64,000 bases of DNA from Shewanella subflava (GCF_025971955.1 NZ_JAPDMX010000011.1:1-64000); one strand, 5' to 3'; positions 17,989 to 28,465 are shown, numbered from the stretch's first letter. Notes: generated by a model from the sequence alone, not told the origin. Translations and numbers: made by a program.

Positions 17989-18996
17989 ATGAAGGTTAGC
18001 ATGCTTCGCAGTGCTGTCGCGATAGGATTAAGTGCATGTTTATATACTGCTTCGGTTTACGCACAACTTGATCCCTTAACGGTACAGATACAACCCCAAG
18101 CACAATCATCATTATTGGTCGATATTGCTCCGGCGGGTGATAAATTAGTGGCAGTAGGTCAACGCGGCCATGTATTAGTTTTAGACCAACAATGGCAACA
18201 AGTTGCGACGCCTGTAGCAACTCAATTGACTAGCGTGTTTTTTTTGAATGAAAAATTAGGTTGGGCCGTCGGCCATGATGCGACGATTATTCATACTAAT
18301 GATGGTGGATTAACTTGGTCTTTACAGATGGCGTCCACTGATTTAGAAAAACCCTTTTTAGATTTGCGTTTTTTTACCGATAAACACGGTGTTGCCATCG
18401 GGGCTTACGGGTTGTTTTATCGAACCGAAGACGGCGGGAAAACTTGGCAAGATGAGTTTCATCAAGAATTACTATTTGAAGAAGATGTTGCTTATCTGAA
18501 TGAACTAAAAAGTGAAGATGAACAATTATATTTGTCTGAACGTGCTGCATTACTCCCTCATTTTAATCGAATAATTAGTTTAAACGATGATCGTTTACTC
18601 ATGGTGGGTGAACTGGGTTTAGTCGCTGTATCTGATGATATGGGACGTACTTTTAAGCGTGTAGATTTTGATTATGATGGTTCAATGTTTAATGCCATTA
18701 CCCATGGTGATGATGTGTATGTTATGGGGTTACGAGGTCATGTCTTTAAGGCTTCGAATTTATTAAATGACTGGCAACAAATTGAATTACCAGTTGAATC
18801 ATCTATCAATGGTGCGTTAGTTGAGGGCGATGATTTATATCTTGTTGGCAATGCTGGAATTATTTTAAAAATTGTTGGCGACACAGCAGAGTTAGTCGCT
18901 CGCCGTCAAGGGGAAAATATTGTTGCAGTGGCCAAGAATAATAAAGGTGAAATTTGGTTCGCGGGTACTAAAGGGCTTTTCCAACTGCCAAAGTAA
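17989..18996 (+). CDS. Ycf48-like beta-propeller protein, exported
   Basis: A 335-residue protein with an N-terminal signal peptide ending near ASVYAQ. The body has BNR/Ycf48-type blades: GWAVGHDATIIHTNDGGLTW and GVAIGAYGLFYRTEDGGKTW, plus weaker ones (LMVGELGLVAVSDDMG; LVGNAGIILKI; WFAGTKGLFQ). In plants and cyanobacteria the related HCF136/Ycf48 assists photosystem II assembly, but bacterial relatives beside MMPL transporters must do something else, possibly a periplasmic scaffold. AAGGAA precedes the ATG at 17989. Third gene of the cluster. Confidence 0.85.
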   Translation: MKVSMLRSAVAIGLSACLYTASVYAQLDPLTVQIQPQAQSSLLVDIAPAGDKLVAVGQRGHVLVLDQQWQQVATPVATQLTSVFFLNEKLGWAVGHDATIIHTNDGGLTWSLQMASTDLEKPFLDLRFFTDKHGVAIGAYGLFYRTEDGGKTWQDEFHQELLFEEDVAYLNELKSEDEQLYLSERAALLPHFNRIISLNDDRLLMVGELGLVAVSDDMGRTFKRVDFDYDGSMFNAITHGDDVYVMGLRGHVFKASNLLNDWQQIELPVESSINGALVEGDDLYLVGNAGIILKIVGDTAELVARRQGENIVAVAKNNKGEIWFAGTKGLFQLPK

Positions 18997-19195
18997 CTGT
19001 GTTTATGGGTAAGCGTTGATGCTGTTTTATTAAAGCACTCGATGTTTATATCCACTATTCCAAATTGCACAGCGACAATAATAACCTGTTATCTGAGTCA
19101 TTTGGATAACATAAAAGATGATTTTATCATCCTCAAAGCTACTGTTTTTTAGTAGACACTATTAAGATTAAAACAACAATAATAGGGCCGACAAG

Positions 19196-21505
19196 ATGTT
19201 AGAAAAACTGGTCAATAGTTTCGAAACGCACTTATTCCGCAATCGAATGTGGGTGATCATTTCATTTATATTTATTACGGTATTTTTAGGATACCAAGCC
19301 AGCCAGCTTAAAATGGATGCGGCCTTTAGTAAAAATATTCCGCTCAATCATACTTACATGCAAACCTACACTAAGCACCAAAAAGAGTTCGGTGGTGCCA
19401 ATGGCATAATGGTGGCAGTCGAAGATACTAGCGGTAATATTTTTAACCCAGTATTTTTTGATACCTTGAAAAAAGTTCACGACGAGCTGTTTTTTATCGA
19501 TGGTGTCGAACGTTCGCAGGTTAAATCACTTTATTCACCTTCAACTCGCTTTACTGAAGTTGTTGAAGATGGTTTTGCTGGCGGCCCAGTGATCCCCGCC
19601 GACTTCAGAACCGACGAATACGGTTTAGCTGTAGTACGCGATAATATTGAAAAAGCAGGAATTGTTGGGCGTTTAATTGCAAATGACTATTCTGCTGCAA
19701 TGGTATCGGCACAATTGATGGATTTTAATCCTGATACTGGTGAAGCATTAAATACCATTGAATTTGCTAACCAACTCGAAGAAAAGCTTCGTGGTCAATT
19801 TGAAAACGATAATATTAAAATCCACATTATCGGCTTTGCTAAAATGGCAGGTGATGTTGCAGACGGTGCTAAAGGGGTTTTACTGTTTTTCCTCATTGCC
19901 ATCGTCATTACCGCAGTGATGGTTTATCTTTTCTCCAAATCAATAATGCTTACCATTTTACCATTAATGTGCAGTTTAATGGCGGTCATTTGGCAATTAG
20001 GCTTATTAACCGTTGTTGGTTTTGGCCTTGATCCGATGTCGATTTTAGTGCCATTTTTGGTGTTTGCTATTGGCGTTAGTCATGGCGTACAAATGATCAA
20101 TGCTGTGCGTCGTCGAGTGATTGATGGACAAGCCACTAAAGCCGCTGCGGCTTCAGCTTTCCGTAGCTTATTAGTGCCTGGTGGCGTTGCGCTGCTTTCC
20201 GATACGGTAGGATTTATAACCTTACTTGCCATTGATATTGGAATCATTCGTGAATTGGCAATTTCAGCTTCTTTAGGGGTTGGGGTGATCATCCTTACTA
20301 ACCTTATTTTGCTGCCTTTGGTGATTTCTTATACCAATCTATCTAATGCAGAAGAAAACCTTGCTCAAAAGCAAAAAGTTGAAAATATTTGGCGTAGCTT
20401 GTCAAAGTTTGCCACACCCAAATATGCAGTGGTTGTATTGTCGTGTACAGCCGTTTTATATGGTGTGGGTTTTATGAAAGCCACCGAAATGAAAATTGGT
20501 GATTTAAAAGGCGGTGCACCTGCACTCCATCAAGATTCACGTTATAACCTTGATACGTTTTTTATTACCGACCATTTTTCAATTACCACAGATGTGATGA
20601 CAGTGATTGTTGAAGCAGAACCGGAAGCCTGTACTTACCATTCAATGCTCAGCCAAATTGACCAATTTGAATGGATGGTGGGAAATACCCCTGGTGTCGA
20701 ATCAACAGCTAGCTTAGCTTCCATTGCAAAAGCGGTGAATGCCGGTTTTAATGAAGGTAATCCTAAATGGCAAATCTTACCTCGTACAACAGCCAGTTTA
20801 GTACAAGCCGTAGGTCAAGTTCCTACTACTTCTGGTTTATTAAATGGTAACTGTTCAGTGATGCCTGTGTATCTTTTCTTAAAAGATCATAAAGCAGAAA
20901 CCATTGAGGTTGTTGTTAATAAAGTGAAACAAGTGGCTGCAGAGCTTAATAACGACAAATTACAGTTTAAGTTAGCTTCTGGCCCGGTAGGTGTAATGGC
21001 AGCGACAAACGAAGCCGTTAGTGAAGCGCAACTCCCTATGATGATTTATGTATATGGGGCCGTGTTCTTTCTATGTTTAATTAGCTTTAAATCACTCAAA
21101 GCCACTATTGCGGTCATTATTCCTTTATATGTGGTTTCGACTTTAGCTCAAGCGCTAATGACCATGCTTGATATTGGTCTTGCGGTAAGTACGTTACCGG
21201 TAATTGCACTGGGTGTGGGAATAGGGGTGGACTACGGAATTTATATTTTGTCCACCATGTCTAATAAGCTCAGCAATGGTATGGCAGTACAACAAGCCTA
21301 TTTTGAAGCATTGGTCGAACGTGGCAGCGCGGTTATCTTTACCGGGTTAACTTTAGCTATCGGGGTGAGTACTTGGTTCTTCTCAGCGCTTAAATTCCAA
21401 ATGGATATGGGAATTTTGTTAACATTTATGTTTTTAGTGAATATGTTGGGAGCGATTATTATTCTGCCTGCACTTTCAGCACTATTTTGGCGTAAAGCTA
21501 ATTAA
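19196..21505 (+). CDS. MMPL/RND superfamily transporter
   Basis: A 769-residue inner-membrane protein with the RND duplication: one N-terminal helix (MWVIISFIFITVFLGY), a large periplasmic loop, about five helices (FAIGVSHGVQMINAVRRR in the fourth-helix region), then a second loop and a second helix set with IALGVGIGVDYGIYIL. Length and topology fit the MMPL-type branch that exports lipids or other hydrophobic compounds, not the 1000-residue drug pumps. It ends the DUF1302 cluster and is followed by a strong terminator. The substrate is unknown. A 199-base gap upstream could hold a separate promoter. Confidence 0.88.
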   Translation: MLEKLVNSFETHLFRNRMWVIISFIFITVFLGYQASQLKMDAAFSKNIPLNHTYMQTYTKHQKEFGGANGIMVAVEDTSGNIFNPVFFDTLKKVHDELFFIDGVERSQVKSLYSPSTRFTEVVEDGFAGGPVIPADFRTDEYGLAVVRDNIEKAGIVGRLIANDYSAAMVSAQLMDFNPDTGEALNTIEFANQLEEKLRGQFENDNIKIHIIGFAKMAGDVADGAKGVLLFFLIAIVITAVMVYLFSKSIMLTILPLMCSLMAVIWQLGLLTVVGFGLDPMSILVPFLVFAIGVSHGVQMINAVRRRVIDGQATKAAAASAFRSLLVPGGVALLSDTVGFITLLAIDIGIIRELAISASLGVGVIILTNLILLPLVISYTNLSNAEENLAQKQKVENIWRSLSKFATPKYAVVVLSCTAVLYGVGFMKATEMKIGDLKGGAPALHQDSRYNLDTFFITDHFSITTDVMTVIVEAEPEACTYHSMLSQIDQFEWMVGNTPGVESTASLASIAKAVNAGFNEGNPKWQILPRTTASLVQAVGQVPTTSGLLNGNCSVMPVYLFLKDHKAETIEVVVNKVKQVAAELNNDKLQFKLASGPVGVMAATNEAVSEAQLPMMIYVYGAVFFLCLISFKSLKATIAVIIPLYVVSTLAQALMTMLDIGLAVSTLPVIALGVGIGVDYGIYILSTMSNKLSNGMAVQQAYFEALVERGSAVIFTGLTLAIGVSTWFFSALKFQMDMGILLTFMFLVNMLGAIIILPALSALFWRKAN

Positions 21506-21524
21506 AAACAATGGTTTAATTTAA

Positions 21525-21553
21525 ATGGAGAGCATTGCTCTCCATTTTTTTTT
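21525..21553 (+). terminator. Terminator after the MMPL transporter gene
   Basis: Perfect stem ATGGAGAGC/GCTCTCCAT with loop ATT and nine or more T, closing the DUF1302-MMPL cluster. Confidence 0.9.
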
Positions 21554-21775
21554 GCATAGTTAATCTAAATTGGCGCGTTTAATTGCATATTAAACAAAAT
21601 AACAGTTATGAAATTGGATATTTAGAGGATCTACCACTAAAATTTTCCTCGATATAGCAGCAATTTAGTAATAAACTTTGCCGCAGATCTTAGTAATTAG
21701 ATTACTGAGTAAAACAAGCCGAAGCATCCATATAATGATAAAAGCGCTGCCATAGACGCTTAAGGAATCTGCAAC

Positions 21776-24700
21776 ATGGCCTTTAAAGATGCAATGCCTT
21801 CTGTACTACTAGAAAATGTAGTCAATTTGATTCATTCAAAAATCCCTAATTCACAAGCCAAACAAGTTGAGCAGTTTGCCCAATGCCTGTACACCCATAT
21901 GTCACGTGACGACCTCAATGTCCGAAATGACAGTGATTTATATGGAGCGGTAGTCAGTCTTTGGAATGCCTTAAATAAAACTGCACCAACAGACACTCAT
22001 ATTCGAGTTTTTAACCCAACACAATCTAAGCATGGCTGGCAATCAAGCCACAGTGTGATTGAAGTGATCCAACCTGATATGCCTTTTCTAGTCGATTCTT
22101 TGACTATGGCATTAAACAGAATGGGAATTACTGCTCATGTCATGCTGCATACACCATTAGCGGTTGTGCGTGATAAAAAGTCTGTTACAGAAGTGAATTT
22201 TGTAAATAACGCACCGAAAAATAGTGACAATATTGCTGTTTTCTTAATTGAGATTGATAAGCAAAGTAGCGATGCTGATATAAAAGTAATTGAAAAAGAA
22301 ATTCAGTCAGTCCTTGCCGATGTTGTTGCTTCAGTCTCCGACTGGGAAAAAATGTCTGCTAAATTAACAGATACCATCCAGCAATTGCCTAAGCGTCCTT
22401 TTCCAGGTGATAAAGCAGAGTTAACTGAAGCCGTTAACTATCTAACATATTTAAATAATCATCACTTCACTTTATTAGGTTATCGATATTACGACTTAAA
22501 ACGTGTGGAAGGTGATGTCGAGTTAGTTCCGGATTTAGACACTAGCTTAGGTTTAATGAGCCGTTCTAAGAATTCATCTAGTGATCGTGGTCTATTGCTA
22601 TCGTCATTATCAGACAGTGCACGTAAAGAAGCATTGGATTCAAGTTTGCTGGTTTTGACCAAAAGTTCTGCTAAAAGCCGTGTTCACCGTCCTGCATATG
22701 TTGATTATATCGGCATCAAACGTTTCGATAAAAAAGGTAATGTGGTTGGTGAAGACCGTTTCATTGGTTTATATGCCTCTAATCTGTATAACCGTAGCCC
22801 ACGTGAAATACCATTGCTTGCTGAGAAGGTACAACGAGTACTTGACAGTTCAGCGCTAGCACCACGTTCACACGATTATAAAGCGTTACTAAATATCCTC
22901 GAAAATTTACCTCGTGATGAGCTAATACAAGCAAAAGTTGAAGAGCTTTCGCATATGGCTCATGGTGTTTTGCAGATGCAAGACCGAGATAAGTTGAAGT
23001 TGTTTGTTCGTAAAGATGGTTTTGGTCGTTTCTTATCGTGTTTAGTGTATGTGTCTAAAGATCGTTATAACACTAAGTTCCGTCAAGATACACAACGCAT
23101 TCTTGCTCAGCATTTTAATAGTAATGAAGATGTTGAATTTACGACATATTTCTCAGAGTCAACTTTGGCTCGTACGCATTACATTATCAAAGTCGACAAC
23201 AATAATATGGACGTAGATGTGGCCGCTATAGAACACAATCTGATTGAAGCTGCTCGCTCATGGGATGATAAATTACATTCGGCATTAAACAATGCCTTAG
23301 GTGAGCAGGCAGGTACAGGCTTAACTAAACGTTACTCTAATGCTTTTCCACAGAGCTATAAAGATGATGTCTTACCAAGCTCTGCAGTGGTCGATCTTCA
23401 GCACCTTGAAGCCTTAGACGACGAACATAAATTGGGAATGTTGTTCTATCAACCCCAAGAAACCGCATTGAATGACAACAAAGTGCGTTTAAAACTTTTT
23501 CATAAAGATGAACCAATTCATTTATCTGATGTATTACCAATGCTTGAAAACTTTGGTTTACGTGTGATCAATGAGCGTCCTTATGAAGTTAAAACCACTG
23601 ATGGCAATACATTTTGGATCCTTGACTTCTTAATGACAGTGCAAGGTGCTGCAATTGAAAACCTAGCGGATAGCCAAGAACGTTTCCAAACAGCATTATC
23701 ACTTGTTTGGCAGAAAAAACTGGAAGACGATGGTTTCAACCGCATGGTGCTTTCAACGGGCTTAAATGGCCGTGAAGTGTCTATTTTACGTGCCTATGCT
23801 AAATATATGCGTCAAATTGATGCCACATTCAGCCAGTCATATATTGAAGAAACCTTCAGCCGTTATCCAAAAATTGCTGATTTGCTTGTGAAGATGTTTA
23901 TTCGCAAGTTTAATCCTAAATTAAAAACGCGCACATTAAGCAAGTTTTTAGAGCAAGTAAACAAACAGCTTGACGATGTTTCAAGTCTTGATGATGACCG
24001 TATTATTCGTCGTTATTTAGATTTGATTAACGCAACCTTACGGACAAACTTCTATCAGACTGACGCCAAGGGTGACAATAAAGCTTATACCTCATTTAAA
24101 TTTGCTCCAAATTTAATTCCGGAAATGCCAAAGCCATTGCCAAAGTTTGAGATCTTCGTCTACTCGCCAAGAGTTGAAGGTGTGCATTTACGTGGTGGTA
24201 AAGTGGCTCGTGGTGGTTTACGTTGGTCAGATAGACGAGAAGATTTCCGTACTGAAGTGTTAGGTCTAGTGAAAGCACAGCAAGTGAAAAACACCGTAAT
24301 TGTTCCTGTAGGAGCAAAAGGTGGCTTTGTGTGTAAGCAGCTGCCGACAGAGGGCGGACGTGAAGCATTCTTTACTGAAGGTCAAGAATGTTACCGTTTA
24401 TTCATTCGTGGCTTGTTAGATATTTCTGACAACATTAAAAATGGCGAAGTTGTGCCACCAGTTGATGTCGTTCGTCACGATGAAGATGATCCATACCTAG
24501 TGGTTGCAGCAGACAAAGGTACTGCAACTTTCTCAGATATCGCTAACTCAATCGCAATAGAATATGATTTCTGGTTAGGTGATGCGTTTGCCTCTGGTGG
24601 TAGTAATGGTTATGACCACAAGAAAATGGGCATTACCGCTAAAGGCGGATGGGAATCGGTTAAGCGCCATTTCCGCGAAATTGGTGTTGATTGTCAAACC

Positions 24701-26620
24701 ACCGATTTTACCTGTCTAGGTATAGGTGATATGGCGGGTGACGTATTTGGTAATGGTATGTTGTTATCAGAACACACCAAGCTAGTGGCTGCTTTTAACC
24801 ATATGCATATCTTTATCGACCCTAATCCAAATGTTGCTCAAAGCTACATTGAACGTAAGCGTTTATTTGAATTACCACGTTCAAGCTGGGAAGATTATAA
24901 CGCCAAATTAATTTCTAAAGGCGGTGGGATCTTCTTACGTTCGGCTAAATCATTAAAATTAACACCTGAAATCAAAGCTATGTTGTCTACAGATAAAGAC
25001 ACCATGAATCCGATTGAGTTGTTAAAAGAACTACTGAAAATGCCTGTCGATCTGTTATGGAATGGCGGTATTGGCACGTACGTTAAATCAAGCAAAGAAT
25101 CCCATGTTGAAGTGGGCGATCGCGCCAATGATGCACTGCGTGTTAACGGTAATGAAGTGCGTGCAAAAATTATCGGTGAGGGCGGTAACTTAGGTTGTAC
25201 CCAGCTTGGTCGTATTGAATATGCTGCTAATGGCGGGCGTATGAATACTGACTTCGTGGATAACGTGGGTGGTGTTGACTGTTCAGATAACGAAGTAAAC
25301 ATCAAGATTTTCTTAAACACATTAGTCGCTGCCGGTGAGTTAACCGTAAAACAACGTAATCGTGTTCTCGAAGAAATGACCGATGAAGTAAGTGAAATTG
25401 TACTTCAAGACTGTAAAGACCAAACGCGCACTATTTCTGTGACGCAGGTACATGGGGTATCACAGTTAAAAGAGCAAATTCGTTTCATTCATTATCTGGA
25501 AAAAGAAGGTAAATTAGACCGCGCTTTAGAATTTTTACCCACCGATGATGATCTTGCTGAACGTTTGGCAAATGGCCGTGCATTAACCCGCCCAGAGTTA
25601 TCGGTATTAGTTGCTTACGCTAAAATGGTATTGAAAGAGCAGTTAGTCACACCAGAAATTACTGAAGACAGTTTCTTGAGTAAATTATTGGTGGCTTACT
25701 TCCCTAAAAAATTACAAGCTAAGTATGCTGATAAGATGGTAAACCATCCGCTACGTGGTGAAATTATTGCAACTTCATTGGCTAATGAATTAGTCAATGA
25801 CATGGGCTTTAATTTTGTTCAACGTATGCAAGATGAGACAGGTGCCTCAGTTGCTGAAGCCGCCATTTGCTACACTATGGCACGCGAAGTATTTGGACTA
25901 GATGAGTTAACTAAATCAATAACCGATTTGAACGGTATTATTCCTGCAATCGTTCAAGGTGAGATGCTTCATCAATTACGCCGTAATATGCGTCGTGCTT
26001 GTCGTTGGTTTATTCGTCATCGTAATCGCAGTCATAATATTGAACAAACCGTTGAGTTCTTTAAGCCTGTTTTTGAAAAGCTAAAAGTCAACGTTGACCA
26101 ATACATGATTGCAGCTGAAGTTAAAGCGATTTCTGCAGAGATTAACTCTTTAACTAAAGAAAATGTCCCTATGGCAGTCGCTCAAGTCGTTGCTAAAATG
26201 AGTACGTTATTCTCAGCGTTAGATATTGCTCAAATTGCTGAAATTGAGAACAAATCAGTAGATTTAGTCTCTGAAACTTACTTTAAGTTAGGTGCCAAGG
26301 TGGAACTGCATTGGTTCTTAGAGCAAATTAGTGCTCAACCCGTTGCTAACCATTGGCAAGCACTAGCACGTGCCGCATTCCGTGAAGAATTAGACTGGCA
26401 ACAACGTGCTTTAAGTTCAGCGGTACTGCGTACTTGTAGTGATACCTGTGATGCAGACTCTGTTATCAATGAATGGATTAAGAGTAATAAAGCCTTACTC
26501 CAACGTTGGTATCACATGTTAGCAGACTTTAAAGTGTCTCAAACCCATGAATTTGCTAAGTTCTCAGTCGCCTTACGTGAACTTAACTTGCTGATTTTGC
26601 ATTGCGAAGGTCAGAAGTAA
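21776..26620 (+). CDS. gdhB: NAD-specific glutamate dehydrogenase, large bacterial type
   Basis: Catabolic deamination of glutamate to 2-oxoglutarate with NAD+. At 1614 residues it belongs to the large GDH class (about 180 kDa), in which the catalytic domain sits between long N- and C-terminal regulatory regions. The N-terminal part has ACT-like segments (PDMPFLVDSLTMALNRMGI). The core includes GGLRWSDRREDFRTEVLGL, VPVGAKGGFV and, in the nucleotide-binding part, GIGDMAGDVFGNGM. AGGAA lies upstream of the ATG. It is transcribed alone and followed by a terminator. Large GDHs are often allosterically activated by amino acids; nothing in the sequence shows that here. Confidence 0.95.
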   Translation: MAFKDAMPSVLLENVVNLIHSKIPNSQAKQVEQFAQCLYTHMSRDDLNVRNDSDLYGAVVSLWNALNKTAPTDTHIRVFNPTQSKHGWQSSHSVIEVIQPDMPFLVDSLTMALNRMGITAHVMLHTPLAVVRDKKSVTEVNFVNNAPKNSDNIAVFLIEIDKQSSDADIKVIEKEIQSVLADVVASVSDWEKMSAKLTDTIQQLPKRPFPGDKAELTEAVNYLTYLNNHHFTLLGYRYYDLKRVEGDVELVPDLDTSLGLMSRSKNSSSDRGLLLSSLSDSARKEALDSSLLVLTKSSAKSRVHRPAYVDYIGIKRFDKKGNVVGEDRFIGLYASNLYNRSPREIPLLAEKVQRVLDSSALAPRSHDYKALLNILENLPRDELIQAKVEELSHMAHGVLQMQDRDKLKLFVRKDGFGRFLSCLVYVSKDRYNTKFRQDTQRILAQHFNSNEDVEFTTYFSESTLARTHYIIKVDNNNMDVDVAAIEHNLIEAARSWDDKLHSALNNALGEQAGTGLTKRYSNAFPQSYKDDVLPSSAVVDLQHLEALDDEHKLGMLFYQPQETALNDNKVRLKLFHKDEPIHLSDVLPMLENFGLRVINERPYEVKTTDGNTFWILDFLMTVQGAAIENLADSQERFQTALSLVWQKKLEDDGFNRMVLSTGLNGREVSILRAYAKYMRQIDATFSQSYIEETFSRYPKIADLLVKMFIRKFNPKLKTRTLSKFLEQVNKQLDDVSSLDDDRIIRRYLDLINATLRTNFYQTDAKGDNKAYTSFKFAPNLIPEMPKPLPKFEIFVYSPRVEGVHLRGGKVARGGLRWSDRREDFRTEVLGLVKAQQVKNTVIVPVGAKGGFVCKQLPTEGGREAFFTEGQECYRLFIRGLLDISDNIKNGEVVPPVDVVRHDEDDPYLVVAADKGTATFSDIANSIAIEYDFWLGDAFASGGSNGYDHKKMGITAKGGWESVKRHFREIGVDCQTTDFTCLGIGDMAGDVFGNGMLLSEHTKLVAAFNHMHIFIDPNPNVAQSYIERKRLFELPRSSWEDYNAKLISKGGGIFLRSAKSLKLTPEIKAMLSTDKDTMNPIELLKELLKMPVDLLWNGGIGTYVKSSKESHVEVGDRANDALRVNGNEVRAKIIGEGGNLGCTQLGRIEYAANGGRMNTDFVDNVGGVDCSDNEVNIKIFLNTLVAAGELTVKQRNRVLEEMTDEVSEIVLQDCKDQTRTISVTQVHGVSQLKEQIRFIHYLEKEGKLDRALEFLPTDDDLAERLANGRALTRPELSVLVAYAKMVLKEQLVTPEITEDSFLSKLLVAYFPKKLQAKYADKMVNHPLRGEIIATSLANELVNDMGFNFVQRMQDETGASVAEAAICYTMAREVFGLDELTKSITDLNGIIPAIVQGEMLHQLRRNMRRACRWFIRHRNRSHNIEQTVEFFKPVFEKLKVNVDQYMIAAEVKAISAEINSLTKENVPMAVAQVVAKMSTLFSALDIAQIAEIENKSVDLVSETYFKLGAKVELHWFLEQISAQPVANHWQALARAAFREELDWQQRALSSAVLRTCSDTCDADSVINEWIKSNKALLQRWYHMLADFKVSQTHEFAKFSVALRELNLLILHCEGQK

Positions 26621-26638
26621 TTCTTTATAATATGAACT

Positions 26639-26667
26639 AGCCCTGGCGATTGCCGGGGCTTTTTTTA
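26639..26667 (+). terminator. Terminator between gdhB and pyrD
   Basis: Stem AGCCCTGGC/GCCGGGGCT with one G-U pair and loop GATT, followed by seven T. It ends 15 bases before the pyrD start. Confidence 0.85.
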
Positions 26668-26682
26668 GGCCAAGGAGAAACC

Positions 26683-27702
26683 ATGTTTTACAAACTCGCA
26701 CAAAAAGTCATGTTTCAGATTGATCCTGAGCTGGCTCATAATGTCGCTATTGGCAGTTTGAAAATGACTGGCAATACGCCGCTTAATTGCTTTTATCGTC
26801 AAAATGTTGCCCATGTACCGGTTGAATGTATGGGGATTACCTTTCCAAACCCCGTTGGATTAGCGGCAGGATTAGATAAAGACGGCGAGTCTATTGATGC
26901 TTTTCATGCCATGGGTTTTGGTCATGTTGAAGTCGGAACCGTCACACCTCGTCCACAGCCTGGTAACGACCAACCACGACTATTTCGTCTAAAGCCTGCA
27001 CAAGGTATCATTAATCGAATGGGTTTCAACAATAAAGGTGTTGATAATTTAGTTCGTAATTTGATGGCCAAAAAATCGGATATCTTAGTGGGTGTCAATA
27101 TCGGTAAAAACAAAGATACTCCCGTAGAGCAGGGTAAAGAAGATTATTTGATATGCATGGATAAGGTCTATCTCTACAGTGCTTATATTGCAGTGAATAT
27201 TTCATCACCTAATACACCGGGTTTACGTACCTTACAGTATGGTGAATTGTTAGATGATTTATTGGGTTCAATTAAAGCTAAGCAAACAGAACTAGCCGCA
27301 AAACATGGTAAGTATGTGCCAGTTGCATTGAAAATTGCGCCAGATTTAACCAATGAAGAAATTAAGTCTATTGCTGATTCACTTGTTAAAAACCAATTTG
27401 ATGGTGTAATCGCAACCAATACTACACTCAGTCGTGACGCAGTAACGGGACTTGAACATGCTGAAGAGATGGGGGGACTAAGCGGTAAGCCTTTAACCGA
27501 TCTTTCAACTAAAGTGATCAAGACGTTAGCGGGATATTTAAATGGTCAAATCCCGATCATTGGTGTTGGTGGGATCAATTCTGCAAAGGATGCAAATGAT
27601 AAATTTGCTGCAGGATCAACGCTAGTACAGATATACAGTGGTTTTATCTATCAAGGACCCAAATTAGTTTCAGAGATCGTTTCCGCTTATCGTTCAAAAT
27701 AA
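26683..27702 (+). CDS. pyrD: Dihydroorotate dehydrogenase (quinone), class 2
   Basis: Fourth step of pyrimidine synthesis: oxidises dihydroorotate to orotate, passing electrons from FMN to quinone at the inner membrane. The N-terminal amphipathic segment ([19 protein letters not shown]) is the membrane-association part of class 2 enzymes. The active-site serine lies in [12 protein letters not shown], and the FMN phosphate region in GVGGINS. The start at 26683 follows AAGGAG and gives 339 residues (E. coli 336). Neighbour zapC downstream repeats the E. coli order pyrD-zapC. Confidence 0.96.
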   Translation: MFYKLAQKVMFQIDPELAHNVAIGSLKMTGNTPLNCFYRQNVAHVPVECMGITFPNPVGLAAGLDKDGESIDAFHAMGFGHVEVGTVTPRPQPGNDQPRLFRLKPAQGIINRMGFNNKGVDNLVRNLMAKKSDILVGVNIGKNKDTPVEQGKEDYLICMDKVYLYSAYIAVNISSPNTPGLRTLQYGELLDDLLGSIKAKQTELAAKHGKYVPVALKIAPDLTNEEIKSIADSLVKNQFDGVIATNTTLSRDAVTGLEHAEEMGGLSGKPLTDLSTKVIKTLAGYLNGQIPIIGVGGINSAKDANDKFAAGSTLVQIYSGFIYQGPKLVSEIVSAYRSK

Positions 27703-27739
27703 AGACTGATTGGTCAAATTACTGATCAAAAATCATGCC

Positions 27740-27761
27740 GCGATCGCGATGGAGCGATCGC
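27740..27761. repeat. Paired GCGATCGC palindromes after pyrD
   Basis: Two copies of the self-complementary octamer GCGATCGC (27740-27747 and 27754-27761) with GATGGA between; they can fold into an eight-base stem and may end or protect the pyrD transcript. No T run follows. Confidence 0.6.
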
Positions 27762-27872
27762 ACTTAATTCTAACATGATGAAATATAGATAAAAATTTAT
27801 AAAATAATTTTGATATTGAACGAAATATCATCTATTATCAAAAAGTATTCAATTTTTAGGTGAAATTGCATC

Positions 27873-28406
27873 ATGTTATTAATGCCAAATAAGGACTGGC
27901 ATTGGGAATTTAACACAAGATATCAGCAGCTAAGTATATCGTTAGGTTCCGAGATGGAGTTCTTAACCCCATATAAGACAAAATTACTTATTCCTGATGC
28001 GCTAGGAATGACAGAATTTAGTGTTGAACACGCTAAATATTACATTCGCTTGCTTGAAATTTTACCTAAGGTGTTACACATTTCAGATGCGGGGGTTGTT
28101 CAAACAGCGCTCAACGCTACAGCAGTACACTTCTTACTCAAACCACAAATGCCAAAGTCTTGGTTTTTCAGTGTCAGTGATGAATGTGTATTTTGCAGTA
28201 CGGGTAAATTATTTCAACTCAATTGTAATGGTGTAGGTGTGTTAGTTTTAGTCGTTGAAGACAGCCTGCAAGCTGCTACAGTGATGCTTCTTTCTAAGTC
28301 TTGTGCTTTATCGGACACCAAGACACTTAATCAATTTGATACCATTAAAGTCATGCATAATCGCTTGCATCCATTACGTAAAGCTAAGCAGGTTGTCGCA
28401 GCTTAG
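27873..28406 (+). CDS. zapC: Cell division protein ZapC
   Basis: An FtsZ-associated protein that promotes FtsZ bundling at the division ring. The conserved block HFLLKPQMPKSWFF (about residues 86-99) closely matches E. coli ZapC (RYLKPQMPKSW), and the end FDTIKVMHNRLHP matches DAIKIMNDRLKP. Length 177 residues, against about 180. The gene follows pyrD as in E. coli, though 170 bases with a hairpin intervene, so it probably has its own promoter. It converges with an SDR gene and shares a terminator with it. Confidence 0.92.
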   Translation: MLLMPNKDWHWEFNTRYQQLSISLGSEMEFLTPYKTKLLIPDALGMTEFSVEHAKYYIRLLEILPKVLHISDAGVVQTALNATAVHFLLKPQMPKSWFFSVSDECVFCSTGKLFQLNCNGVGVLVLVVEDSLQAATVMLLSKSCALSDTKTLNQFDTIKVMHNRLHPLRKAKQVVAA

Positions 28407-28465
28407 GTGTGGTTTATGTTTTCCTTTGTTGATAAAAAATAATCACTTAATAGCAGCTAAATCAT

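Noticed and set aside
24895..25320. 141-codon antisense frame inside gdhB
   Set aside because: It lies wholly within conserved dehydrogenase sequence and has no recognisable protein features.
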